DNA of 64,000 nt from JBCCCJ01 sp039029315 (GTDB lineage: Bacteria; Bacteroidota; Bacteroidia; J057): positions 1 to 64,000 of the forward strand of contig JBCCGK010000017.1 of NCBI GenBank assembly GCA_039029315.1. Reading direction: 5' to 3'. Made by a program: the position numbers and the translations under genes. The notes beneath the pieces are model-generated. The model was given only the letters and a program-made list of their open reading frames with translations. It was not told the origin of the DNA and searched no databases. This document shows, piece after piece, positions 1-8,244 of this stretch. Position 1 is the stretch's first letter; each line of letters starts with the position of its first letter.

Positions 1-6
1 AATAAT

Positions 7-85
7 GGCTTGATGGGTAAGAGTTCTCCCGTATTTCCCCTATGCCCACTATATCCCTCACAAATAATTGTGTCCCCTTACTTAC
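7..85. repeat. Interspersed repeat, copy 1
   Basis: This 79-bp stretch aligns without gaps to 27761-27839, with about 70 of 79 bases identical by eye. Both copies carry the same C/T-rich core (TTTCCC, TATGCCC, TATATCCCTCAC). The copy lies directly behind the stop codon of the bifunctional-nuclease gene at the end of the hyp operon. Nothing in it looks coding. It is probably one member of a dispersed non-coding repeat family. Confidence 0.7.
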
Positions 86-91
86 GGGATA

Positions 92-652
92 CTAAAGATC
101 TTTCTTTTTCTCGATAATCTCCCTGATCTTTTTGGCACTTTCGTAATCTTCCTTTTCTATCACTCGATTGAGCAGGATATTCAGTTCTTCTACCGTATAG
201 TGTTCCAGGCTTCTCCTTTTTTCTCCAAATGATTTGCCAGGATTGTCGAGGATCAAACCTGTCTCCTGCAGGATGTGTTCATAGGTGAATATTGGGCAGG
301 GTTTACGAATAGCCAAAGCAATGGCATCAGAACTCCTGGCATCTACCGCTTCCTTCCCATCAGGGGAGGAAATGATCAGCTTCGCATGAAATACCTCATC
401 TTTATAATCCGAGATGATGATTTCTTTCAAACTGTGATCCCCTCTTTCTATCACCGTTAAAGTCAGGTCATGTGTCAGGGGGCGATTCGTCTTCATATTT
501 TCCAGGGCAATCGCAATCGCCTGGGCTTCAAAGGCGCCAATGATAATCGGAATTCTTCTGAATCCCTTTCGCTCCTCCAGTACCAGGACAAAGTTTCCTT
601 TGCTGGACTCACTTCTGGACAAGGCAATGATATGTAACTCTTTCTTATCCAT
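92..652 (-). CDS. Bifunctional nuclease (DUF151) family protein with UVR domain
   Basis: The 186-residue protein has two parts. Residues about 1-135 match the BFN/DUF151 fold, with the family pattern PIIIGAFEAQAIA near residue 35 and the 'VDARSSDAIALA' block near residue 102. Residues about 150-182 form a UvrB/UvrC-type helical hairpin (LNILLNRVIEKEDYESAKKI). The family is annotated as RNase/DNase, but the enzymatic role in bacteria is poorly settled. No signal peptide is present. The gene is last in the hyp operon and its start overlaps the preceding small gene by 8 bases, which suggests co-translation. A link to hydrogenase biology is inferred from position only. Confidence 0.85.
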   Translation of the reverse strand: MDKKELHIIALSRSESSKGNFVLVLEERKGFRRIPIIIGAFEAQAIAIALENMKTNRPLTHDLTLTVIERGDHSLKEIIISDYKDEVFHAKLIISSPDGKEAVDARSSDAIALAIRKPCPIFTYEHILQETGLILDNPGKSFGEKRRSLEHYTVEELNILLNRVIEKEDYESAKKIREIIEKKKDL

Positions 653-875
653 GATTTAGCTGGATATCAGCCTTGATAAATTCACAAAGTTCTTCTACAG
701 ATGCAAATGGCGCAACCACTTGCCCTTCATGCAAGAGTTTGAACAGAGAAGGGCCTTCTATCTCGATGGCGTAATCATGGACGATATGAATGTAATTTCC
801 ATCAACTTTGAGAATATGCAGCCCATAGTGTTTGAGGCCGAACAGCAAAAATTCTTTGGGATCAATGTCCTTCAT
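645..875 (-). CDS. Small conserved-looking protein of unknown function in hyp operon
   Basis: This 76-residue soluble acidic protein is not one I recognise. It lies between the nickel-transporter-like gene and the BFN gene, 6 bases after the former and overlapping the latter by 8 bases, so it is certainly part of the operon. The sequence alternates short beta-strand-like stretches (YIHIVHDYAIEIEG) with a C-terminal helix (VEELCEFIKADI). It has one Cys and four His, and no clear metal motif. A small accessory role in hydrogenase maturation or regulation is a guess from context. Confidence 0.7.
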   Translation of the reverse strand: MKDIDPKEFLLFGLKHYGLHILKVDGNYIHIVHDYAIEIEGPSLFKLLHEGQVVAPFASVEELCEFIKADIQLNHG

Positions 876-881
876 TTCTTC

Positions 882-1484
882 TTAGCTTAATCGAATCAAC
901 ATGATCAGTCCATAGGCGATACACAAGCAGGCAGACAAACTCGTAAATCTCCTTTTCCGATTGGGATTGGCCTGTCGCTCTAGCAATGGAAGGCGCATGA
1001 GCATTGCCGCCATTGACATCCCGACAGCAGACCCTAATCCAAACAATAGTAAATATAGCAGGGCTTCTTCAGTTGAGGGGAGATTACTCATCACCAGGAG
1101 GACAAGGGCACCACTACCAGCCAAGCCATGAATCAAGCCAATTCCATACGCCTCCCGAAAATGGGGATGAGTGTGGTCCAGTTTCGGTGTTTGTTTGAGT
1201 TGAATCAATCGAATCATTCCTAAACCAATCAGCATGATCGCCACAAAGTATTCAAAGTAGCCTAGATAGGCTGTCAGACTTTGTATCTGAAACAGAATTA
1301 ATAGGATGCCAATCAAAACAATGGTGGATGTATGCCCCAATCCCCAAAAAAAACCACTCTTCGCCAGCTCTCTATTGGTTTTGGAGCGACCTACCATTGT
1401 GCTCACAGCCAACAAGTGATCTGCTTCAAAGGCATGTCCAACTCCCACCAGAGCTGCGAAGATCAAACTAATTCCCCCGTTCAT
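882..1484 (-). CDS. Nickel/cobalt transporter-like membrane protein (NicO/UreH-type)
   Basis: This 200-residue integral membrane protein has about six hydrophobic segments. The first holds HAFEADH (residues 17-23), a variant of the H-x-D/E-A-D-H signature used by NiCoT and related nickel permeases for metal selection. A second typical block, GLGHTSTIVLIG, lies near residue 48, and GLIHGLAGSGALVLL near residue 115. In a hyp operon the obvious job is Ni2+ supply for the [NiFe] centre. Its start overlaps the end of the NHL gene by 17 bases, so it is translationally coupled. The exact subfamily (HupE, UreH or NicO) cannot be fixed by eye. Confidence 0.8.
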   Translation of the reverse strand: MNGGISLIFAALVGVGHAFEADHLLAVSTMVGRSKTNRELAKSGFFWGLGHTSTIVLIGILLILFQIQSLTAYLGYFEYFVAIMLIGLGMIRLIQLKQTPKLDHTHPHFREAYGIGLIHGLAGSGALVLLVMSNLPSTEEALLYLLLFGLGSAVGMSMAAMLMRLPLLERQANPNRKRRFTSLSACLCIAYGLIMLIRLS

Positions 1485-2613
1485 CTAGCTTATCGCTTAA
1501 TTGGTTGATTACAATCCTATGATTTCCGGTATCCGCTACAACAAATATATCTTCCTCAATGCATAGAGAGAATGGCCAGTAATAGCTACTTTCAGTACTT
1601 TGGATACTATTTTTGTTTTCACTGCCCGTCTGAAAATTATCTTGTCCAAGTAAATTATTTGCTGGTTGATTATGATATTCAGGCAGGGAAGCAAACCATA
1701 AAATACGGCTATTGCCTGTATCGGCTACCCAGATTCCATCTCGAAAAAAGCAACTGTCATAGCACCAATTCAGGGTATGCGCTTCCGGGAACCAACCAAA
1801 TTGATTTTGGCCATTCGCTTCAAGGCTCGGTTGACCAATGATAAGGTCAGCAGCTTTGCTCAAGCCATCCTTCCAATCATGCCAGAGCAAAACCCTGTAA
1901 TATTGAGTATCTGTGATAGCCATCTCTCCTTTGTCAGAAATTTTGACGGAGTATGGCCAGATAGGATTGTTGTGATCATAATCTTTCTCTTCGAAGGAGG
2001 ACTTCCCAATCACCCCATCTGCCGCAGCAAAGGAAGTCGTCGGAATTTTCTCAAAGTACAACACTCTTCGATTCCCTGTATCTGCAATCCAAAGTGCCTT
2101 TCCATCTGAGAACACCCCATACGGCCAATAGAGAGAGTGGGCTGAAGGTGTATGAGCAATCCCATGAATGTTGGGGTCATTGGATTGAAAGTCTGCCTGT
2201 CCTACTACCACATCTGCAGCTTGTCCATCTTGTTCAGGAAATTGATGCCAAATCAAAACCCGATGATTCCAGGCATCGGCCACAATCAATATTTGCCCGT
2301 CCGTCCACAATCCAGAAGGATACAAAAGGGTAGAAGCCGACACTTTTCCGCCAGAGTTTCTGCCTACCCCAGCAGCCGAGGCTTGTCCCAGTGTGATATC
2401 CGGTTTCTGATATTCGGTTTGGGGAAGTTTGTTCCAGATGAATACTCGATTTTGACCTGTATCAGATACGATCAGACGATTCTTCTTCAGAAATACCCCT
2501 CTTGGAGCAAGAAATGGATTGCCTTGTTCTCCTTTGAAAATCCTGACGGCATCCAGCAGTTTCTCATTGAGTATGGAGGAATTTTTCACGGTGTCAATAC
2601 TTTTGTCAGACAT
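1468..2613 (-). CDS. NHL-repeat beta-propeller protein in hyp operon
   Basis: The 381-residue protein contains six NHL blades. Each has the core (V/I)(A/S)D(T/A)xxxxRV, for example VSDTGQNRVFIW, VADAWNHRVLIW, IADTGNRRVLYF, TDTQYYRVLLW, VADTGNSRILWF and VADTGNHRIVI. This would make a complete six-bladed propeller. There is no signal peptide, so it should be cytoplasmic, where maturation occurs. It starts directly after the hypE stop codon. NHL proteins have been noted near some high-affinity [NiFe]-hydrogenase operons in actinobacteria (recalled, not checked). I infer a scaffold or chaperone role here. Confidence 0.85.
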   Translation of the reverse strand: MSDKSIDTVKNSSILNEKLLDAVRIFKGEQGNPFLAPRGVFLKKNRLIVSDTGQNRVFIWNKLPQTEYQKPDITLGQASAAGVGRNSGGKVSASTLLYPSGLWTDGQILIVADAWNHRVLIWHQFPEQDGQAADVVVGQADFQSNDPNIHGIAHTPSAHSLYWPYGVFSDGKALWIADTGNRRVLYFEKIPTTSFAAADGVIGKSSFEEKDYDHNNPIWPYSVKISDKGEMAITDTQYYRVLLWHDWKDGLSKAADLIIGQPSLEANGQNQFGWFPEAHTLNWCYDSCFFRDGIWVADTGNSRILWFASLPEYHNQPANNLLGQDNFQTGSENKNSIQSTESSYYWPFSLCIEEDIFVVADTGNHRIVINQLSDKLDERGN

Positions 2614-3675
2614 TCAACAAATTCGAGGCAGCTGCTGCCCCACCAACATATGCACAACGCGCTTCCCCCCAATACCGCTGTGTAAGACTACTTGCCCAGG
2701 ATGGCCGGAAACAATCTCTCCAATTTCTGCGGCTTGTACTCCCTGATCAAATTTCTGAATCAAAGTCAGTGCCTGGTCGGCTACCTGAGCTGATACAACA
2801 GCCACACATATTCCTTCATTCGCTACATACAGCGGATCTAAGCCAAGCAGCTCACAGGCACTTTTCACCTGAGGAAGAATGGGAAGTTGACGTTCATGAA
2901 GGTCAATTCCAAGTCGGGATTTTCCTGCAATTTCACTCATGACTGTCCCCAGCCCACCCCGAGTTGGATCCCGAAGCAATTTAACCTCCCCACCAAATTC
3001 AGCGATCATGGCTTCTGTCATATCATTCAGGTGAGTGGTATCACTTTCGATACTTGTTTCAAATTCGAGGCCTTCTCTGACTGACATGATGGCTATCCCA
3101 TGAGTGGCAAGAGGACCGCTCAGGATTACTTTGTCTCCCGCTTTTATCCTTCCAATATCTATATCTGATCCCTCAAGCAATTGTCCGATCCCGGTTGTAT
3201 TGATGAAGATCTTGTCTCCCTTTCCTCTCTCCACCACCTTGGTATCACCCGTGATTACCTGCACTCCGGCTTGTTCCGCAGCAACTTTGATCGATACCAG
3301 AATTTCCCAAAACTCGGTCATTGGCAGCCCTTCTTCCAGGATAAAACTCAGGCTTAGGTATTGAGGTCTTGCCCCGCACATGGCCAGATCATTGACGGTG
3401 CCATTGACAGCGAGTTCCCCGATATTTCCCCCTGGAAAAAACACAGGAGAAATCACAAAGCTATCCGTGGTCATCGCTATTTTTCCCTGCATCTCAACGA
3501 TTGCTCCATCATGCTGGCGATCCAGAATCGGATTCTTCAATAAATCGAATACGCCTGATTCCAACAATTGATGGGTGAGCTTTCCACCACTTCCATGCCC
3601 CAGCGTGATTCGATCAAAATTCAGTTTGGGCATGGGACAAAGCAGATTCATCTGTATAGATTTGGATTCACTCAT
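2614..3675 (-). CDS. hypE: Hydrogenase maturation protein HypE (carbamoyl dehydratase)
   Basis: HypE dehydrates the carbamoyl group passed from HypF to its C-terminal Cys, forming the thiocyanate that becomes the CN ligands of the [NiFe] centre. The protein ends in PRIC, the diagnostic C-terminus carrying that Cys. The N-terminal block ITLGHGSGGK and the PurM-like ATP-binding elements (GDTKVVERGKGDKIFINTTGIG) are present. A longer frame opens at 3732 inside hypD, but the ATG at 3675 forms an ATGA overlap with the hypD stop, so I chose that start (353 residues, normal length). It is followed without a gap by the NHL gene. Confidence 0.95.
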   Translation of the reverse strand: MSESKSIQMNLLCPMPKLNFDRITLGHGSGGKLTHQLLESGVFDLLKNPILDRQHDGAIVEMQGKIAMTTDSFVISPVFFPGGNIGELAVNGTVNDLAMCGARPQYLSLSFILEEGLPMTEFWEILVSIKVAAEQAGVQVITGDTKVVERGKGDKIFINTTGIGQLLEGSDIDIGRIKAGDKVILSGPLATHGIAIMSVREGLEFETSIESDTTHLNDMTEAMIAEFGGEVKLLRDPTRGGLGTVMSEIAGKSRLGIDLHERQLPILPQVKSACELLGLDPLYVANEGICVAVVSAQVADQALTLIQKFDQGVQAAEIGEIVSGHPGQVVLHSGIGGKRVVHMLVGQQLPRIC

Positions 3676-4784
3676 ATGGCTTCTGTTGTGGCAGTATCCA
3701 ACATCCCCAAAAAGTGATAATAAGCAGCACATGCACCTTCAGAGCTGACCATCGGGGCACCAAGTGGATTTTGTGGTGAGCAGCCTTTCCCAAATTCAGG
3801 ACATTGGTGCGGTTTCTTGATGCCCTTCATGATCTCTCCAGCGATGCAGGCTTCATGTTCTGGCGCTTCGTCGATGTCCACCTGAAATTTTTTGGTGGCA
3901 TCGAATGCGGCATAGGCTTCCCGGACCTGATAGCCACTTTGGGGGATCACATCAATTCCCCGCCACAAACGATCCGTCACTTCAAATACCCTGGATATTG
4001 TTTGTTGCGCCATGCGATTGCCTTCTTCCTCAACAATTCTGGCATATTGATTTTCCACCTTTGCCTCTCCCTGCTCAAGTTGTCGGACCGCCATCAAAAT
4101 GCCTTGAAGCAAATCAATCGGCTCAAAGCCTGTCACAACCATTGGGATGCGATAGCGTTCAGTCAGGGGATAATATTCTTCTATGCCCATGATGGTACAA
4201 ACATGGCCCGCAGCTAGGAATGCCTGAATATGGCTCAATTCATCATCCATTACAGCCCGAATCGCAGGAGGAACCAATACATGAGAGGCCAGGATAGAAT
4301 AATTGCTCAATCCTTCTCTTTCGGCAGTAATCACAGAGAGTGCATTGGCTGGAGCCGTGGTCTCAAAGCCTACCGCAAAAAACACGACTTCTCTGCCAGG
4401 GTGTTTCTTGGCAATCTTGACCGCTTCCAAAGGAGAATATAGAATCCGAATATCGGCCCCTTCTGCTTTGGCTTCCAACAGACTCTTTTCAGATCCGGGA
4501 ACACGGAGCATATCCCCAAAAGAGCAGAGGATGACATTCTTTTCCTGCGCCAGATAAATGGCCTTATCAATCAGGCTGACAGGGGTTACACAGACTGGAC
4601 ATCCTGGGCCATGGACCATTGTGATCTTGTCCGGCAACATCTCCAGAATCCCATGTTTGACCAGTGAATGGGTCTGGCCGCCGCAAACTTCCATGATGGT
4701 CCAGGGCTTGCTCACTGTTTTTTTGATCTCATCCAGATATTGGGCGGCCAATTCCGGATCCCGATATTCTGATAAATATTTCAT
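3672..4784 (-). CDS. hypD: Hydrogenase maturation factor HypD
   Basis: HypD is the [4Fe-4S] scaffold that, with HypC, holds the Fe(CN)2CO group during assembly of the [NiFe] site. The 370-residue protein shows the family hallmarks: MEVCGGQTHSLVKHG near residue 32, HGPGCPVCVTP near residue 60, GFETTAP near residue 140, and the C-terminal Cys cluster (CPEFGKGC, then SSEGACAAYYHF). It lies 3 bases after hypC and shares an ATGA overlap with hypE, so stoichiometric production with both partners is likely. Confidence 0.96.
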   Translation of the reverse strand: MKYLSEYRDPELAAQYLDEIKKTVSKPWTIMEVCGGQTHSLVKHGILEMLPDKITMVHGPGCPVCVTPVSLIDKAIYLAQEKNVILCSFGDMLRVPGSEKSLLEAKAEGADIRILYSPLEAVKIAKKHPGREVVFFAVGFETTAPANALSVITAEREGLSNYSILASHVLVPPAIRAVMDDELSHIQAFLAAGHVCTIMGIEEYYPLTERYRIPMVVTGFEPIDLLQGILMAVRQLEQGEAKVENQYARIVEEEGNRMAQQTISRVFEVTDRLWRGIDVIPQSGYQVREAYAAFDATKKFQVDIDEAPEHEACIAGEIMKGIKKPHQCPEFGKGCSPQNPLGAPMVSSEGACAAYYHFLGMLDTATTEAI

Positions 4785-4787
4785 AAG

Positions 4788-5075
4788 TCAGGATTGATAG
4801 GTGGATGAATCAGGCAAATGGTCTTTGATTTCCTGGAGTTCCTCTAACTCCCCAATCTCTTCCAAATAGGAAAAGGTTCTTTTCGCTTCTTCTTCATTCA
4901 CAATACTGATCGCCACGCCTACATGAACCAACACATAGTCTCCTTCCTTGGCTGCTGGTATCATTTCCAGGCTGGCTTCTTTCATGATGCCACCGAAGGA
5001 AACCTTTGCCATTCTGACAAGGCCATCATATTGAGATTCGATGGATTGGATTTTTCCGGGAATTGCTAGACACAT
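4788..5075 (-). CDS. hypC: Hydrogenase maturation chaperone HypC
   Basis: HypC/HupF-family chaperone that carries the iron with HypD and delivers it to the hydrogenase large subunit. The N-terminus MCLAIPGKI is the invariant signature, and Cys2 is the iron-binding residue. An OB-like beta region follows (KVSFGGIMKEASLEMI, then GDYVLVHVGVAIS). At 95 residues it is slightly longer than the usual 75-90 because of an acidic tail (EEIGELEELQEI). It lies 5 bases after hypF and 3 before hypD. Confidence 0.95.
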   Translation of the reverse strand: MCLAIPGKIQSIESQYDGLVRMAKVSFGGIMKEASLEMIPAAKEGDYVLVHVGVAISIVNEEEAKRTFSYLEEIGELEELQEIKDHLPDSSTYQS

Positions 5076-5080
5076 AATGT

Positions 5081-7351
5081 TCAGAGTTGATGGGTATTGA
5101 CTAAGTACAAAATCAATTGACCAAAAGAGATATTTTCGTCGTTTGGGCTGAGTTGTCGATGGAAAAACAAGTCAAACTCTTGTCCGAGTTTGAGCTGGAT
5201 CAGGTCTATGAGCAAGGCGTTTTGAAACGTTCCTCCACTGAAGGCGATTTGGTGGATATTCAGATTCTTAGAGATTTCTTGGATGAGAAAGACAAGGCTG
5301 AGGTGAAATTTGGCTGCAATCCATCCTTTTTTCACTCCTGATCGCACATCTTCGATGATTTGTTGTAGCCAATTCCGAACATCTATTTGCCTTTGTTTGC
5401 TGTCCACCTCATAGGATTTATCTGGGAGACCAAACTGATCGACATAGGAACTAGCCAGAGCTTCAAGTTTCATGGCGGCTTCTCCTTCAAAGGTCTGGAT
5501 ATCGCATAGCCCCAAGACAGCCGCAACCGCATCAAACAGTCGCCCCATACTAGAACAGTTGATCCTTGATCTGGCATGAAGTCGATCCAGGATGTTCAAT
5601 TCCTGCGCAGAAAACTTGCTTCTGATCAGGGCCTCATCGCTACAAATACTCAAGGCGCACAGACGGGGTTCCCTGGCCATTTTGTCTCCGCTCAATGAAG
5701 GAAAATATCCCAGATGATTCTCCCTTTTCATGCTTCTATTGTTCCAGGAAAAAAATTCTCCCCCCCATATTTGCTCATCTTCTCCATAGCCTGTTCCATC
5801 CCAAATCACGCCCAGGACAGGATCTGGGGAACTCAAGAGATTATTTTCGGCCAATACTGCTGCGAAATGTGCTTTGTGATGCTGGAAGCCATGGACATCG
5901 ATCCCCTCTTGTTCCGCCAATTCTTTTGCCAGGTAGCTACTGATATAGGCTGGATGAAGGTCATGGAGAATCTGCTCTGACTTTGCTCCCAGGACAGTCT
6001 TCATATGCTGAAGGACAAGCTCAAAATTTCGCTGAGTGTCCACATGACTCACATCTCCCAAATATTGGCTGACATAAGCATTCCCCTGATGAAGCAGGCA
6101 AAAGCTGGATTTCAAATCTGCTCCACAGGCAAGAATATTACTGGTAAGCGGAAAGTGAAATCCTGAATGGAAGTAATTAGGGGCCAATCCTCTGGATCTT
6201 CTGATGATGATGCGATCCCTTGATTGTCTGGTCCATCGCACAACACTATCATCCTGCGGAATCACAATTTTCCGATTGTTGTGAAGAACATAATCTGCGA
6301 TGCTTAGAAGTTCCGTTTCTTCCCTGTTTTGGAATACAATGGGCGCATGACTTCGATTGCCACTCGTCGCAACAATGGGTCCCGGCCAGTCCTCCAACAG
6401 CCATCTGAATACAGGCGCATAAGGAATCATCACGCCTACTTCGGACAATCCTGGGGCGATTCCTTCTGGAAGGTCTCTACTTTCTTCCAGACTTTTTACC
6501 AAAACAATAGGAGAGACTTCGCTGCATAATTCCTGACGCTGCTCTTCGCTGAGATCATAGTCAGACAGCTTGTCTATCGATGGAAACATCAGTGCAAAAG
6601 GTTTTGCCGGTCGATGTTTTCGATCCCGAAGGGTTTGAATGGCCTGTTCATTTCTCGCATCACAAGTCAGCAGGTATCCTCCAATCCCTTTGATTGCGAC
6701 GATCTGGCCTTGCACCCAAACTTGATGGATAAAAGACTTGATCTCATCGCCTTGTTGTGGAAGTGTTTCATTCGTGGCTTTTCCCACCAATTGCAAGCTG
6801 ATCCCACAAGTCGGACAAGAATTGCTTTGAGAAAAATGTCGGCGATCCAAAGGAGAGCTATATTCGGCCTGACACTCCGCACACATCTCAAATGGCGCCA
6901 TGGTCGTCAACGGGCGATCATAGGGCAAATCTGAAATGATGGAATAACGGGGACCACAACTGGTACACGTGATGAAGGGATACTGATATCTTCGGTTGTT
7001 TCCCTCCTTCATTTCCTCAACACAGGCCTTACAAATCGCATAATCCGGTGTAAAGAGAAGGTTTTTTTCTTCTTTTCCCTCACTCTCGACAATCTGAAAT
7101 GTATCAAAGAACGTTGGTTCGATTTCTAATAGTTCATGCTGTGTAATTCTGGCTATCGCAGGCTTCCGTCTGAGCAAATCATCGAGGAATACATTTGCCT
7201 CTTCTTCTGTTGCAGAGAATCGAATCTGAACCCCTGCGACGCCATTGCTAACCTCTCCCCTCAATCCCCGATCTTTTGCCAGTTTGTACACAAAAGGCCG
7301 AAATCCTACTCCTTGTACAATTCCTGCAAGCCTGATCTGCCAGCTACACAT
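5081..7351 (-). CDS. hypF: Carbamoyltransferase HypF
   Basis: HypF makes carbamoyl-AMP from carbamoyl phosphate and ATP and transfers the carbamoyl group to HypE. Domains in order: acylphosphatase (residues about 1-90, with GIVQGVGFRPF), two zinc fingers (CKAC...CTSC and CAEC...CPTC, about 100-185), a YrdC-like domain (about 200-380) and a Kae1-like carbamoyltransferase domain with the metal site HHKAHFAAV near residue 470. An upstream frame begins at 7417 inside hypB. The ATG at 7351 overlaps the hypB stop (TGATG) and leads straight into the acylphosphatase domain, so that start is preferred (756 residues). Confidence 0.95.
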   Translation of the reverse strand: MCSWQIRLAGIVQGVGFRPFVYKLAKDRGLRGEVSNGVAGVQIRFSATEEEANVFLDDLLRRKPAIARITQHELLEIEPTFFDTFQIVESEGKEEKNLLFTPDYAICKACVEEMKEGNNRRYQYPFITCTSCGPRYSIISDLPYDRPLTTMAPFEMCAECQAEYSSPLDRRHFSQSNSCPTCGISLQLVGKATNETLPQQGDEIKSFIHQVWVQGQIVAIKGIGGYLLTCDARNEQAIQTLRDRKHRPAKPFALMFPSIDKLSDYDLSEEQRQELCSEVSPIVLVKSLEESRDLPEGIAPGLSEVGVMIPYAPVFRWLLEDWPGPIVATSGNRSHAPIVFQNREETELLSIADYVLHNNRKIVIPQDDSVVRWTRQSRDRIIIRRSRGLAPNYFHSGFHFPLTSNILACGADLKSSFCLLHQGNAYVSQYLGDVSHVDTQRNFELVLQHMKTVLGAKSEQILHDLHPAYISSYLAKELAEQEGIDVHGFQHHKAHFAAVLAENNLLSSPDPVLGVIWDGTGYGEDEQIWGGEFFSWNNRSMKRENHLGYFPSLSGDKMAREPRLCALSICSDEALIRSKFSAQELNILDRLHARSRINCSSMGRLFDAVAAVLGLCDIQTFEGEAAMKLEALASSYVDQFGLPDKSYEVDSKQRQIDVRNWLQQIIEDVRSGVKKGWIAAKFHLSLVFLIQEISKNLNIHQIAFSGGTFQNALLIDLIQLKLGQEFDLFFHRQLSPNDENISFGQLILYLVNTHQL

Positions 7352-8088
7352 CACGCTTCTACATCTGCCAATTGAGATTTCTTCTCCTTTACTTTGGACA
7401 GAAGCCACTCCACCCAAGCATCTATGCCTTCTCCATTCAGGCTGCTGATCGTCAGATATTCCAATTCATGGTTGATCTCCCTCGCATCCTTCACGACAGC
7501 ATCAACTTCAAATGGCAAATAGGGCAGAAGATCCGCTTTGGATACCAGCATCATATCACTGGTCAAAAACATTTTTGGATACTTCTTGGGTTTGTCATCT
7601 CCCTCAGTGGTCGCAATGAGCGTAACCCGATAATCTTCTCCCAGATCAAAAGAAGCCGGACATACCAGATTCCCGACATTTTCCACGATCAGCAAATCGA
7701 TTCCTGAAACGTCGATGCTCTCCATGGCTTGCCAAATCATCTGTGCCTCCAAATGGCAGATGCCGCCTGTCACAATCTGCATGGCTTCTGCTCCTGCTTC
7801 TTTCAGCCTGTCAGCATCTCTCTCAGTTTCAAGATCGCCTACCAGAATCTTCATCTTGACCTGATCTCCCAAACGTTTGGCCGTTTCCTGAAGCAGGGTG
7901 GTTTTGCCGCTTCCGGGCGAAGAGACAATGTTGACCATCAGAATGTTTTCATCCGCCATTTTTCGGCGGATGGTGTCTGCTACAAAGTCATTGGCTTTCA
8001 ACAGGTGCAAGGTGGTATTGTCGCATTGTACTGTTCCTCTTGCTGCACGATTGGATTTTGCTACCATGATGGGATCGATTTGTAGCAA
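7351..8088 (-). CDS. hypB: Hydrogenase nickel-incorporation GTPase HypB
   Basis: SIMIBI-class GTPase that inserts nickel into the hydrogenase large subunit with HypA. The P-loop SSPGSGKTT ends at residue 64. The G-domain metal site is visible as C111-H112 (GGICHLEA) and C143 (NLVCPASFD). A second switch-like motif, VSKADLLPY, lies near residue 197. The His-rich nickel-storage N-terminus and the CxxCGC motif found in some HypB proteins are both absent, so it is probably a pure GTPase without storage capacity. It is the first gene of the operon, and the usual partner hypA is not beside it or elsewhere in the window. Confidence 0.95.
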   Translation of the reverse strand: MLQIDPIMVAKSNRAARGTVQCDNTTLHLLKANDFVADTIRRKMADENILMVNIVSSPGSGKTTLLQETAKRLGDQVKMKILVGDLETERDADRLKEAGAEAMQIVTGGICHLEAQMIWQAMESIDVSGIDLLIVENVGNLVCPASFDLGEDYRVTLIATTEGDDKPKKYPKMFLTSDMMLVSKADLLPYLPFEVDAVVKDAREINHELEYLTISSLNGEGIDAWVEWLLSKVKEKKSQLADVEA

Positions 8089-8126
8089 AGTACTCGGGAA
8101 TAAAGAGAAAAGGAAGAGATCGGAGG

Positions 8127-8187
8127 AATTAGAAAAAATTTTCTAATTTATATTTTCTGAACAAGTCATCCTGCTTTGTTAAACAAA
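8127..8187. promoter_or_regulatory. Two palindromes upstream of hypB, candidate operators
   Basis: The 156-bp gap before hypB holds a perfect 22-bp palindrome at 8127-8148 (AATTAGAAAA, AA, TTTTCTAATT) and a 13-bp near-palindrome at 8175-8187 (TTTGTT, A, AACAAA). Both lie 39-99 bases upstream of the hypB start, where the operon promoter must be. No clean Bacteroidota promoter could be placed. They could be regulator-binding sites or only AT-rich symmetry. Confidence 0.35.
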
Positions 8188-8244
8188 TCATGTGTAGCCA
8201 TACCTCTGGTCGCCAAAAAGCTTTTGCTTAAGCATTCCCCTGGC

